Shown here one piece after another: positions 21,701-28,540 of a stretch of 64,000 nucleotides of DNA (its first letter is position 1; every line of letters begins with the position of its first letter). Made by a program: the position numbers and the translations under genes. The notes under the pieces were generated by a model. It made no database searches. It saw only the letters and a list, made by a program, of their open reading frames with translations, and was not told where the DNA came from. Where the stretch lies: assembly GCF_001649575.2 (NCBI RefSeq), contig NC_051453.1:409381-473380 (forward strand), in the 5' to 3' direction. The DNA comes from Kryptolebias marmoratus. Taxonomy: Eukaryota; Chordata; Actinopteri; Cyprinodontiformes; Rivulidae.

Positions 21701-24403
21701 CTTTTATCATCCTTCTCTCCACTTTATACACAATTCTGTTGTTTCCACTCCCTGTGCGGAGCGGTTACAGGCTGCCCAGACACTGCCATGTTGGCATAAT
21801 ATTTCAAATGCTGGCGTATGAGGAGAGTTTGTTTCTGTTTAGAGATGTAAACCATGACTCAGCGACGAGAGCGCTTGTGTTTATGACAGTGTGATTGGGC
21901 TGTGCTTGTGTGCATCTGAAGGGTTTTGATCCGTACTTGTCCAGTTCGATGCCCAGCGGATTGCCGGGACCCAGGGAGAAGGGGGAGAGTCCTTTGTTGC
22001 GGTCCCTCCTCATGTCGTAGTTCATCTCGTCCACCCACACCGCGGACTGTTCCAGGATACCTGCAGGACAGGCGAGACGCTGAAACTGTCCAACGCGTCC
22101 CAGATGTGCTCACACACACGCACGCGCACACACACACACTCCCAGGTTTTTACATCCATACGAACTTAAAACACTTTTAAGGTAACATTTTAGCAATATA
22201 TTAATTATGAAAAAATATTAATCTGAAAGCTATATTTTGTTTAAGCAACACTTTAACTTGAGACACAAGGGGACTAGTATAAAACAATACTTCTGCCCTT
22301 TTAATACTTTATATCCACATTAATCTTCAAACTACACAAAGAAACAAAATTAACCTCAACTTCCTCTTCATTTTTCCTGAGCGGTCCTAATACTCCACTA
22401 AAAAAAACATTCATGCTAAATAAAGACATTTGCTGCAAAATCACAAATGGTTGAGCAAATCGTACAGAAGAACCAATTCTTAGAGGCTAATAAAATGTGT
22501 AAAAATAAGTCTTGCTAACTGTAAAGCCTGTAACAATACTGTAAACAGGAAACAGAACTTTTAAAAAGGACAAGAAATGTATTAGTATTATTATTGGTGA
22601 TGCACAGTTTAATTTGGGAAATTAAAATGTTTTTTTATCAGAATAAAAGTATGCATACTCAGTTGATTTAAACAACAAAATATTAAATAACTTACAACAT
22701 TTGTCTTTTTTTTAGTTCTGTTCATATTGAATATTTGTCCTTTTTTTAAATATACAAGTCCTTTTTTTGTCTCCCACTTTTTTTCAGTGACATTATTTTT
22801 TGGTTTTCCCTCGTGTAGTGTTGATGATATGTATTGTGGACTGAAAGGGACGTATCTCAGTAAATTTAAAATAAGATAAATGAGAAGTGAAGCCATTGAT
22901 TCTCTGACTGCAGCCTTCCATCTACTCTTCGTGTCCACGCCAGCGTGTAACAAATGAAACCATGCTGACGTCTCGTCTCTGGAGCCTCACCAATTCTCTC
23001 CGGTTTGAGCAGTTTGAATGAGACCGTTGAGGTGCCGAGACCCCCGGACTTGGTGGTGACGATGATTTCTCCCTTGTCATCTTTGGCAGGACCCACGCGG
23101 CACACTATTTTGCTGGCGGACATCCACTCGGCTGTCAGCATGCAGTTATGGCCGCAGATCGACAGACCTGAGACGGAAGGCAGAAACAGAACAAATAAAC
23201 AAACTGCAGGGCACGCACGCACACACACACACACCGCCCAGGAAAAGAGGAGCTCTCTCAGACAGCAGCAGCGTCTATCAGCAGGCAAACTGTCACCAGG
23301 GGTCAAAGTTCAAGCTGGGGTCAGGGTGGGTGTGGGTGGCCTTGATCTTCCTCCACCTCACTCAGCTCCTTAAAGTGAATGTGTGCGACTCTTCAGTGCT
23401 AAGTGGCTCATTACTGGCACAACGTGCACTCTGCCCTTACATCTGTCAGCCTCTTTGGGCACGAGAAGAAAGAGACGGGGATTACTCTGACATTCCCAGC
23501 TGATGAGGTTTAGAGCGCTTCACGCGTGTGTCATCAAACGGTAGAAAAGCCTGCAAGAGCTGATCAACAAATAGCCCATAAAAGCGTGAATAATACGCCC
23601 ATTAGAGCCTCATTTCCTGCCTCTGTTCTCTACAGGCCACTTTGTTTGAATACATAAGCACTCACACACATTTGTGCATATCTAATTGTCTAAATCAAGG
23701 CCCCAGGGACATGGACGGTCAGAAAAAGACTTGTATCGTTGGCCAGTGTGCTGCAGGACAAGTGAGAGTCTCATGGATTGCCATGCGCCTTTCCACAGCA
23801 GAGAAATTGTCCACAGTGGAAAAAATACTGGCAAAAAGTGACAAAAACATAACGAGAATAAGCTGTGTGGCAGTCCAAATGTGTGGCTTATAAAAAGTCA
23901 TTTGTAAGAATGAAAAATCATTTTGTTTTTCCATTAGGGTGCTGCTTCTAAGCCATCAAATTTCTAGTTAGGTACAAAATAATCAAATGATGTAAAACAA
24001 GTGTTCTTCAATACATCTAGACTTTGTTTTTATGAATTTTGTTGTTTGTCAGTGATTAAAACCTGATTAGTAATTTGTAAAACAAAACTTGATACAGTTG
24101 TTAATAAGTCAGTTATTCAGTCTAATTATTTTTGTTTTAGAAATGCAGCCTAAACAGACCTGCAATTATCTTACCAGCAGTTAGAAACAGTAATTGATGA
24201 CAACATCACTGTAATTCTATGTTTGTATCTAACACACAGACAGAGATGTTTGGGCTGTTGGCTGTGGTGATGGTAATGTCATTACCAATAAGATCTGTTG
24301 GGCCTGTGCCCAGGTTTTCTCCACGGATGGTGACTTTGGTCCAGGCCGTCCCCTCCTTGGGCGAAATGCCCGTCACCAACGGCGGCTGACGTGGACGTGA
24401 CAT
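608..24403 (-). CDS. exoc2: Exocyst complex component 2 (Sec5), 15 coding exons, 3' end beyond window
   Basis: Encodes Sec5, a subunit of the octameric exocyst that tethers secretory vesicles to the plasma membrane and is an effector of RalA/RalB GTPases. The spliced exons (608-729, 824-981, 1071-1139, 1586-1710, 1997-2110, 6260-6378, 8151-8253, 8339-8420, 10035-10180, 10995-11075, 17570-17694, 19139-19252, 21937-22060, 22991-23167, 24286-24403) give 1,777 nt, 592 codons plus one base, with no stop and matching phases at all 14 junctions. The product follows vertebrate Sec5 throughout: TIG/IPT Ral-binding domain at residues 1-99, a linker, then the helical rod. Thr11 and Arg27 (RalA contacts known from mammalian Sec5) and Ser89 (known PKC site) are present. 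Human Sec5 is 924 residues, so about 330 are missing off the left edge. The start lies in a good context (CACCATGT). Identity is recalled family similarity; I have not aligned it by computer. Confidence 0.97.
824..981 (-). CDS. exoc2: exoc2 exon 15, residues 500-551
   Basis: 158 nt, phase 0 to phase 2. It encodes [20 protein letters not shown], then a variable stretch, then [20 protein letters not shown] and TV plus part of Arg. The LVKL-RGALLP and YGGWE motifs match Sec5. The acceptor is TTTTGCAG|AAGATG and the donor GTCAG|GTCCGC. Confidence 0.94.
1071..1139 (-). CDS. exoc2: exoc2 exon 14, residues 477-499
   Basis: 69 nt, symmetric phase 0. It encodes [20 protein letters not shown] and DFK, the conserved charged RQRQNDFK region. 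The acceptor is TTTCTGCAG|ACCGG and the donor TTTAAA|GTACGA, weak on the exon side. Confidence 0.94.
1140..1585. other. exoc2 intron 13
   Basis: 446 bp between exons 14 and 13, AT-rich. I see no repeat, gene or strong regulatory motif in it. Confidence 0.8.
1586..1710 (-). CDS. exoc2: exoc2 exon 13, residues 435-476
   Basis: 125 nt, phase 1 to phase 0. It encodes [20 protein letters not shown] and [20 protein letters not shown] with a final Glu. The [19 protein letters not shown] block is a Sec5 hallmark. The acceptor is TTCCTGCAG|CTTGG and the donor GTGAG|GTAAAC. Confidence 0.96.
1937..1957. repeat. (CA)n microsatellite in intron 12
   Basis: About ten CA units. In the exoc2 transcript it reads (UG)n and starts about 38 nt after the exon 12 donor, where UG-rich tracts can bind splicing regulators such as TDP-43 or CELF proteins. 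That role is inference. Confidence 0.9.
1997..2110 (-). CDS. exoc2: exoc2 exon 12: variable Ser/Arg/Gly linker, residues 397-434
   Basis: 114 nt, symmetric phase 1. It encodes [20 protein letters not shown] and [18 protein letters not shown]. The DTRPS-LG and ASLKRG-S motifs match the human linker, but the remainder is divergent and basic, probably disordered and phosphorylatable. The acceptor is GTCCCTCAG|TGGGGG and the donor CAGCA|GTGAGT. Its size and phase would allow skipping without a frameshift. Confidence 0.93.
2202..2253. promoter_or_regulatory. Double T-MARE (Maf/AP-1 family) inverted repeat
   Basis: Two copies of the perfect 13-bp Maf recognition element TGCTGAGTCAGCA lie at 2207-2219 and 2236-2248. 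They sit in exact 20-bp inverted arms (2202-2221 and 2234-2253) around a 12-bp AT-rich spacer. Each arm is itself a 17-19 bp palindrome with a TGAGTCA AP-1 core. Small/large Maf, NF-E2/Nrf2, Bach and AP-1 dimers bind such sites. The site is 92 bp from the exon 12 acceptor. Binding in vivo is inference. Confidence 0.7.
3415..3840 (+). mobile_element. Degenerate Tc1/mariner-type transposon fragment
   Basis: The left part (about 3418-3530) resembles the terminal region of a common fish Tc1-like family, including GAAATGTAAATAAAAACGG. The right part (about 3640-3835) is a decayed transposase: [13 protein letters not shown] corresponds to the QQDNAKPH motif of the DDE domain, and the following sequence matches the WPACSPDLSPIEN region in other frames with stops. 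The central part is deleted. It is non-functional. Superfamily placement is from recalled motifs. Confidence 0.7.
3855..4330 (+). mobile_element. 5'-truncated, internally deleted L2/CR1-type LINE
   Basis: Frame fragments read QLYLSILPP, then [20 protein letters not shown], then [20 protein letters not shown], which are the typical late reverse-transcriptase blocks of L2/Rex1-like non-LTR elements (W..-NHLKLN--KTE and SLGVILD--LS---HI). A deletion follows, then a typical LINE 3' end with GTGCCTATAAATAAA. The catalytic FADD motif is missing. Its 5' limit abuts the Tc1-like fragment. Confidence 0.8.
4395..4440 (+). repeat. LINE/SINE-like 3' tail
   Basis: The sequence GTGCTTTACAAATAAAGTTTGA resembles the 3' tail of L2-class elements or SINEs that borrow it. 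Only the tail is recognisable. Confidence 0.4.
5395..5660 (-). repeat. AGCTAAAAGTAGC-family repeat, reverse copy
   Basis: TTTTAGCTTTTAG-type units, with a segment near 5620-5660 resembling the ATTTTCTGCAAAAATGCTGAATG-like head of the family seen at 45330. Diverged copy. Confidence 0.45.
6041..6066. repeat. (TG)13 microsatellite
   Basis: Perfect TG dinucleotide run in intron 11, about 190 bp from exon 11. Confidence 0.95.
6260..6378 (-). CDS. exoc2: exoc2 exon 11, residues 357-396
   Basis: 119 nt, phase 2 to phase 1. It encodes [20 protein letters not shown] and [19 protein letters not shown]. The conserved DPAWQC and HKWILQLM motifs fix the identity. The acceptor is TTTCTGCAG|GTACC and the donor AAGAG|GTGAGT, which is strong. 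Confidence 0.95.
6379..8150. other. exoc2 intron 10
   Basis: 1,772 bp, very AT-rich from 6480 to 7570 with no recognised repeat. The GC-richer, complex block at about 7590-7790 could be a conserved element. No coding exon seen. Confidence 0.7.
8151..8253 (-). CDS. exoc2: exoc2 exon 10, residues 323-356
   Basis: 103 nt, phase 1 to phase 2. It encodes [20 protein letters not shown] and [15 protein letters not shown] (last codon shared). Human Sec5 has [20 protein letters not shown] here. The acceptor is GTCTCAG|TTTACG and the donor ATCAG|GTCTCG, whose intron side is weak. Confidence 0.95.
8339..8420 (-). CDS. exoc2: exoc2 exon 9, residues 296-322
   Basis: 82 nt, phase 0 to phase 1. It encodes [20 protein letters not shown] and EVAVFKK. 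This is the conserved segment following the NIERNIQK block. The acceptor is TTCCCAG|GGAGAT and the donor AAAAAG|GTAAAA. Intron 9 behind it is only 85 bp. Confidence 0.96.
8421..10034. other. exoc2 intron 8
   Basis: 1,614 bp. It contains one copy of the palindrome-ended repeat family at about 9385-9665. The rest is AT-rich sequence in which I recognise nothing. Confidence 0.75.
9385..9665 (+). repeat. Family-P dispersed repeat (copy 1)
   Basis: It contains the family blocks GATGACTCTCAGCTACAACC, AAACTGACTGAGTTGAAGCC, ATATTTTGCTAACA and the CACCTTTCGGTGGCG end. The palindromic end is missing. Family P is my label for repeats listed here that share these blocks. Confidence 0.75.
10035..10180 (-). 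CDS. exoc2: exoc2 exon 8, residues 247-295
   Basis: 146 nt, phase 1 to phase 0. It encodes [20 protein letters not shown], then [20 protein letters not shown] and NIERNIQK. This is one of the most conserved stretches of Sec5 and is diagnostic for the family. The acceptor is CTTTCAG|GCGCG and the donor CAGAAG|GTACTT. Confidence 0.97.
10181..10994. other. exoc2 intron 7
   Basis: 814 bp. The segment 10550-10840 is GC-richer, repeat-free and carries several CCAAT-type boxes (separate entry). Nothing coding. Confidence 0.75.
10550..10840. promoter_or_regulatory. Candidate conserved non-coding element with CCAAT boxes
   Basis: The block stands out from the AT-rich intron by complexity and GC content. 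It has ACCAATCGG, GTGATTGGCTG and CCCATTGGGCC motifs, NF-Y type and spaced within about 120 bp. It resembles an internal promoter or enhancer. Conservation could not be tested here. Confidence 0.3.
10995..11075 (-). CDS. exoc2: exoc2 exon 7, residues 220-246
   Basis: 81 nt, symmetric phase 1. It encodes [20 protein letters not shown] and then LENILNR, near-identical to vertebrate Sec5. The acceptor is CCTCCCAG|CTATCC and the donor AACC|GTAAGT, which matches the intron-side consensus perfectly. Confidence 0.95.
11930..12100 (+). repeat. Direct repeat, first copy
   Basis: It shares GATTTTATTAAT, TTCTGATT-TT-TTGGAC and CGCTGTGGTCA-type blocks in order with 13925-14085, about 2 kb away. This suggests two diverged copies of one unknown element. 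Confidence 0.5.
13925..14085 (+). repeat. Direct repeat, second copy
   Basis: Diverged counterpart of 11930-12100 in the same orientation. Family not recognised. Confidence 0.5.
15290..15530. promoter_or_regulatory. Candidate conserved non-coding element
   Basis: Complex, repeat-free block in intron 6 with homeodomain-like ATTAA/TTAAT motifs near 15350-15475, unlike the surrounding AT-rich drift. Regulatory role is inference. Confidence 0.25.
16202..16350 (+). repeat. Family-P dispersed repeat (copy 2, with palindromic end)
   Basis: It starts CTAGCATTCCTTGGAGGAAT, then GCATGTCGCCCACCACC, and has the GATTCTCAGCAACTACCACA block and GCCATTTTTGTGTTTGCTAA. The distal half is absent. Confidence 0.8.
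16790..17520. promoter_or_regulatory. Candidate conserved non-coding block next to exon 6
   Basis: About 700 bp of even base composition, almost repeat-free, ending 50 bp from exon 6. It has many homeobox/SOX-like motifs (for example AACAATTGATTTG near 17216) and no coding signal. It looks like an enhancer cluster; conservation untested. Confidence 0.3.
17570..17694 (-). CDS. exoc2: exoc2 exon 6, residues 178-219
   Basis: 125 nt, phase 2 to phase 1. It encodes [20 protein letters not shown], then the highly conserved [21 protein letters not shown]. It marks entry into the conserved Sec5 rod region. The acceptor is TTTAACAG|TTTTGAG and the donor TGTCGG|GTAAAA. Confidence 0.95.
17695..19138. 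other. exoc2 intron 5
   Basis: 1,444 bp. A family-P copy lies at about 17775-18070, and an AGCTAAAA-like A-rich stretch at about 18660-18800. A complex block at 18170-18450 contains a 125-codon ORF without protein-like features. Confidence 0.7.
17775..18070 (+). repeat. Family-P dispersed repeat (copy 3, near full length)
   Basis: It starts ATCCCTTGAAGGAATGCATG then TCGCCCACCACC, and continues to CCAGTGGTTCATGAGATATT and TTACTAACAG. The palindromic head and the distal block are both present. Confidence 0.8.
19139..19252 (-). CDS. exoc2: exoc2 exon 5, residues 140-177
   Basis: 114 nt, phase 2 to phase 2. It encodes [18 protein letters not shown] and then [19 protein letters not shown], matching the conserved FTSENFSAAWYLIENH segment of Sec5. 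The acceptor is CCTGCAG|AGGTAAC and the donor ACCAG|GTAGGC. Because the exon is symmetric, skipping would keep frame, but it would remove conserved sequence. Confidence 0.93.
19253..21936. other. exoc2 intron 4
   Basis: 2,684 bp, extremely AT-rich from 19560 to 21250. A C10 run lies near 19450. The block 21570-21880 beside exon 4 is GC-richer and complex. No gene recognised. Confidence 0.7.
21570..21880. promoter_or_regulatory. Candidate conserved non-coding element near exon 4
   Basis: Complex, repeat-free block. It includes ATGACTCAGC (NF-E2/MARE half site) at about 21853-21862. Overlapping ORFs in two frames show no domain and probably reflect base composition. Confidence 0.25.
21937..22060 (-). 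CDS. exoc2: exoc2 exon 4, residues 99-139
   Basis: 124 nt, phase 1 to phase 2. It encodes [19 protein letters not shown] followed by a segment ending [10 protein letters not shown]. Compared with my memory of human Sec5 (DEMNYYDMR) this copy has one tyrosine fewer. The acceptor is CCTGCAG|GTATCC. The donor GACAA|GTACGG has only weak exon-side consensus, but it joins in frame to the next exon as D-K-G-N. Confidence 0.93.
22061..22990. other. exoc2 intron 3
   Basis: 930 bp, AT-rich. A short (CA)-rich tract lies at about 22112-22140. Nothing else recognised. Confidence 0.8.
22991..23167 (-). CDS. exoc2: exoc2 exon 3: second half of Ral-binding TIG domain
   Basis: 177 nt, phase 1 to phase 1, residues 40-98. 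It begins GLSICGHNC and contains [14 protein letters not shown], the Ig-like strand region of the TIG fold, and ends near KPERIG. Ser89, the PKC site described in mammalian Sec5, is conserved. The acceptor is TCTCAG|GT and the donor ATTG|GTGAGG. Confidence 0.95.
23168..24285. other. exoc2 intron 2
   Basis: 1,118 bp. It has a CA-rich tract at about 23211-23234 and a complex block at about 23390-23640 that may be regulatory. No coding sequence. Confidence 0.75.
23390..23640. promoter_or_regulatory. Candidate conserved non-coding element in intron 2
   Basis: Repeat-free block with even base composition and clustered TGATCAAC, AATAATACGC and CCCATTAGAG-like motifs between 23560 and 23615. It resembles a deeply conserved element; not testable here. 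Confidence 0.3.
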
Positions 24404-24444
24404 GGTGACCTGAGGCGCACGAGAACCGGGGGGTCAGTCAGCAC
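24286..24444 (-). CDS. exoc2: exoc2 exon 2: 5' UTR tail, start codon, residues 1-39
   Basis: The coding part is 24286-24403, with 41 nt of 5' UTR at 24404-24444. The acceptor has a long pyrimidine tract ending in CAG at 24445-24447, and the donor is ATTG|GTAATG, leaving phase 1. It encodes the first half of the TIG/IPT Ral-binding domain, starting [15 protein letters not shown], with Thr11 and Arg27 in place. A closer potential acceptor just before the ATG (CAG next to 24409) has a poor pyrimidine tract and was not preferred. Confidence 0.95.
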
Positions 24445-24611
24445 CTGGACAGAAACAGAGAAAACATCCGCTAAATCGACCAACCCTTCAGATGAGAAAA
24501 CACTAATCTGAGGTTTGACACGTTAAAGTGAAAAGGATGGAATATTTTTCTAGATTATTTTTCATTTCAGTTAAAAAATAAAAGTATTTAAAGATATTTC
24601 CAATATAATTT

Positions 24612-24735
24612 GGAGTAACCTGTTGAGTACCCTGTAAGTACCATGTAGGTCCCTGGTAAGTCACAAGCAGGAAGTGGTAAGTATCAGTACATACCCCAGT
24701 AAGTACCAGGCAGGTATCCAGTTAGTACTAGGTTG
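24612..24735 (+). repeat. Degenerate minisatellite of GTAAGTACC-like units
   Basis: About eight units of the type GTAAGTACC, GTAGGTCCC, GGTAAGTATC and GTTAGTACTAGG, spaced about 12-20 bp. Each plus-strand unit looks like a 5' splice site, but exoc2 is transcribed from the other strand. Confidence 0.65.
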
Positions 24736-24744
24736 TATTGTGCA

Positions 24745-24825
24745 TTGACCTTTATTTAACCAGGTTAATTAGTTGAGAACAAGTTCTCATTTTCAATAAT
24801 GGCTAAGAGGCAGCAAAAATCTATC
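24745..24825 (+). repeat. Dispersed repeat, TTTATTTAACCAGG type
   Basis: Matches a sequence common in many fish genomes: TTTATTTAACCAGGTTAATT, then AGTTGAGAACAAGTTCTCAT and a TTTTCAATAATGG block. Class uncertain. Confidence 0.6.
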
Positions 24826-25455
24826 ATTTATAATAATTAATACTAAGATAAAATAATTTGTTTCAGTACCTTGATAACAGTCAGTATAACCCCAATAAAT
24901 AATAAATACACTTCTTTAAATCTGACAATACTGAATTCCCAGAAAGCCAGCTATTCAGAGTTTTAAGACAGGGTTTGTAGTAAAATATATCAGCCTTCAG
25001 CTCACAGTTATTTTGCCACCCTGTAGGTCTCCAAACAGTGTGTGCATTGCAGCAGCTATCTCTCAGATAATAGCAAAAATAGAGAAGAGAGCCAAGACCG
25101 AAGTAGACAGAGAGCAGAGAGGAAAGGAAGAATGTAAACCTCACAGCGCAGGATAAATAAACCTGGCCTGACAAATCATTCCTCATGAGCCACACAATAC
25201 TGTTCAGATTATGGTACCAAAGAAGGAGCAACCATGCAAATCACTTCATGTTGGGGATGAGATGAGGAAAGGTTTCAAATGGAAAAAAAGAAAAGAAAAG
25301 ATGTATTTCAGCAGCACAGATGTTTGCTAATAAATTACTGCCACGTCTCAGAAAGGCTGACCAATCTGGAGTCTGTGGAGCAGCCTGACTGAGGCTTCCG
25401 CCCTTCTGCGCCGCAGCCAAAACACGCTCAGCACAAACAATGCAGGAGTTCACAC

Positions 25456-25485
25456 GGACCGGGCCGGGCCGGGCCGGGCCGGACC
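25456..25485. repeat. GGGCC pentamer run
   Basis: Four GGGCC units in a row flanked by GGACC. GC-rich and able to form G-quadruplex-like structure. In exoc2 pre-mRNA it reads as the C-rich complement. Confidence 0.85.
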
Positions 25486-26289
25486 TTCGGCGAGTTCACG
25501 GCAGTAACCCTCAGCACACTTACAGCCAGCTGATCAGATAAAGTACAACTGTCTGATATGACTAGGGAATGATCATTTTATAACAAAAAAAGCAGCAAAG
25601 AACTGATTGTTTTACATTATTTTTACCCTTTAATCTGTAAAAAGGAGCACTGCATAACAGCTTAAAACTAACACGCTCAGTTTCTGAAAAACCTTGGTTT
25701 TAAGATGAAGAAACATCCATTTTTTTGATAAATTATTGACTAAAACTTTTTCAAATTTTACAACCGGGGCTTGCAGTTACACAACATGCTGGTCAAGTTG
25801 ATGTAAAAAGTTAATTATTCGAAATTTATAATGAGTTGAAAGGGTTTATTCTGTCAACAAACAAATAAACAAACAGGACTCAAACCACTTTAGGTCAAAT
25901 TTTACAGAAGTTTTATATTTACTTACGGTAATTTAAATAGTAATAAATCCAGTGGAACTGATATCCAGAAATAAAAGTCAATATTATTTAAAAAGTTTCA
26001 CAATAAACTCATTCATTTTCTGACTTTTTTAACATGTTTGGAAAAGAAAGATGAGATGAAGAGTATTTGGTCAGCTGTTATATTCCACTGTGTGCTATAA
26101 ATTTACATAATCATCCCCATCATTCAAGTTGTTTACAAAGTTGTTGTTTATAAAGTAAAGCTCTGCATCTTATCTCAAGAGATAAATTTGTATACAAGTT
26201 CTTTATCTGATCATATTGTGCTAAACGTCAGCCTGTAAAGAAACTATTACATTGTTAAATACAGGCTCAGAACTTCACTGAAACGAGAA

Positions 26290-26420
26290 AAACTGCATTT
26301 TCTGCAAAACTACTGAGGGAATGCTGCTTACTGAATGAAAATGAGCTAAAAGTAGCAAAAGTCTTACTTAAAGAAGCTCAAAGTAGCCAAAGGCTAGCTA
26401 AAAATATTAAATGATTTTAG
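26290..26420 (+). repeat. AGCTAAAAGTAGC-family repeat
   Basis: The head ATTTTCTGCAAAACTACTGA is followed by GAGCTAAAAGTAGCAAAAG units, the same order as at 45330-45850. Confidence 0.65.
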
Positions 26421-27081
26421 ATCAATTATCTGCAGTTAAAACCAGTTTTATTTGATAAGCAGCTCACAGGTTTTTATGACTCCAAAAATAAACAAACAAA
26501 TAAAAAATGACACCTTCCTGGAACTATACAGTGTTGATTTATTTTTATATAAAACAAGTTACACATGACACAGATGTGGTAAAAGCCTCGGGACCCCAGA
26601 AACCTCCAGGAGGAGGAATGCTCTGGGAGAACTCCTTCCCCCCCGGTCAGCCCGATGCCCCCGACTTCTAATGGAGAAACCTCTGACGGGATTTACCTCG
26701 CGCCGTTTCTGCTGCCCTGCGCTTGTCAGAGGAAATGAAGGGGCTACGAGTCCGACATGATGAAGATAAGAGGTTAACAGGCCGAAAACAAGAGCCTGGT
26801 GTCTCCTTCATCAATCCCACATGTTTGGAAGGGGAGCAGCGGCGGTGAGGGCCAGAGACCAGGGCTCTTTATTTTGTGTAATTCTGATTCTGCTTCCAGG
26901 AGTGTTTCTGTCCTATCCCCCCCTAAAAAAATCTTAGAAACACACGTGAACAAACACACACACACACACACTTGCACTGAGCAGAATGACAGCTCAGCGA
27001 GCTTGCGTGCGAGGGGCCCGAGCTGGTGTTGTGTGGTCTATGCGAGTATGAGGAAGGATCTGCAAAGAGGTCTGGGCAGTG

Positions 27082-27083
<2 letters not shown>

Positions 27084-27113
<30 letters not shown>
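27084..27113. repeat. (TG)15 microsatellite
   Basis: Perfect TG run in exoc2 intron 1. A CA-rich tract lies about 115 bp to the left (about 26955-26970), so the two could pair. Confidence 0.95.
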
Positions 27114-27114
<1 letters not shown>

Positions 27115-28510
27115 TCTGGGTGTGTGGTCTCTGGCGCGGGCCTGGGGAGAGCCTGCTGACGGCTGGGATGAGAAAAGAGCCGCTGTGTTTACTTTACTCT
27201 GGGGGCTGCTCATGGACACGGGAACACTGCCCAGACCCTTCTCTCTCTATAACATCCCAGCACGCACACACGCACACACATGTGCGCACGCTCACGTGAC
27301 GCACCGAGTCGCACAGAAAGTAAGGGGACTCCTGCTCAAGCCTTGCGTCATGCATCACCACGAATACCCTGCAAACAGAATATATGTCCATTCAAGCGGA
27401 GGCCCAACGGCGAGTGGCTTTTTTCCTCTGGAACGGGAAACAGTTGAAGTGTTTCTAAACAGGGATAAAATAATGAGCCTCTAGGGGGCATTAGAAGATC
27501 CCCTTAAGATGATCAACCACTGTCTTCCAACATGCGTCTTTTTTATGTGGGCTAAATTTAATCACTGACACTCCAGAACCGGATTTAGCTTCTTTTTTCT
27601 TTCTAGCTCATCTCCAAGCCACAATGCTAGAAAAACCTCCAACCTTGTTCCTCTCTGCTAATGTAAAAAAGCCAGTTTGTTTTCCTTGGATGCTGACTAC
27701 CAAACAGCATGGCTGCCTCTAATTGTATAATAGCAGAGGAACTCTTAACGAGTGACCACCCTACTTCGGCTCCCGGAGAAATTAAAGGAATCTCTTTCTC
27801 ACATATCTCAGCTACAGAGGTGAAAACACGTCTCAAAGGTTACAGAAAGTTACCTGAAAATGCCTGGGAGGAAAAAACTGACCTGCAAACCCCTCATTTC
27901 CTGGTTACCGTTTATTTTTCCTGTTATTAGAATTAATGTTGGGTTCAATAGGCCACAGTTTAGGGTTTTTTTCTTACAAAATTACTGCAGATTTTTATTG
28001 TTGCTTTTTATTTGAGTGCATCAAACAAAAATCTGAAAACATTGAAAACACCATGTAGGTCCTTTTTCATTGAAGCCTGGGTATAAAGAACAGCTTGAAG
28101 CTCTTCTTAATATAAAGATATTTAATATAATTTAAATAAAAAAAGTTTAAAATTAAAACCTATTAAACCTTTCAACTAAATTTTAAAAACTGTGACATTT
28201 GTGACCAATAAATCTGACCTTTAAAATGGCTAAAATGACTTGATGATGAATCAATTAACAGGAAATTAAAGTTCTTTCCAAGAAAAACAAAAAAATATAT
28301 AAGCTGATTCCAGCGTCCCTAAAGGAAGATAGTAAAGGAGATATTATTGTTGTTCAGTTTGGATAAACAAAGGTTTGTCAAAGTCACAAAAAGCCTGGAC
28401 AACTGCAAAAGAGATTGCTCCTCTAAAACCTAAACATTCAGTGTTTTGGGGAAAAAAACTGGAAAAATCACTGATTAAAGTTAAATTTTTGACACGATTT
28501 TATTTAGTCT

Positions 28511-28540
28511 TATAATAATAATAATAATAATAATAATAAT
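28511..28540. repeat. (ATA)n trinucleotide tract
   Basis: About ten ATA/TAA units in intron 1, likely polymorphic. Confidence 0.9.

Noticed and set aside
21402..21894. Three overlapping plus-strand ORFs of 98-157 codons
   Set aside because: They run over the same DNA in different frames, without domain features, in an intron. Base composition explains them.
24206..24285. In-frame extension of exon 2 past the donor
   Set aside because: The reading frame stays open for 26 codons into the intron, but GTAATG follows the conserved DLIG motif and the next exon continues the Sec5 sequence.
26799..27484. ORFs of 98-166 codons on both strands
   Set aside because: They read through (TG)n and (CA)n tracts, giving CVCV and HTHT runs; microsatellite artefacts.
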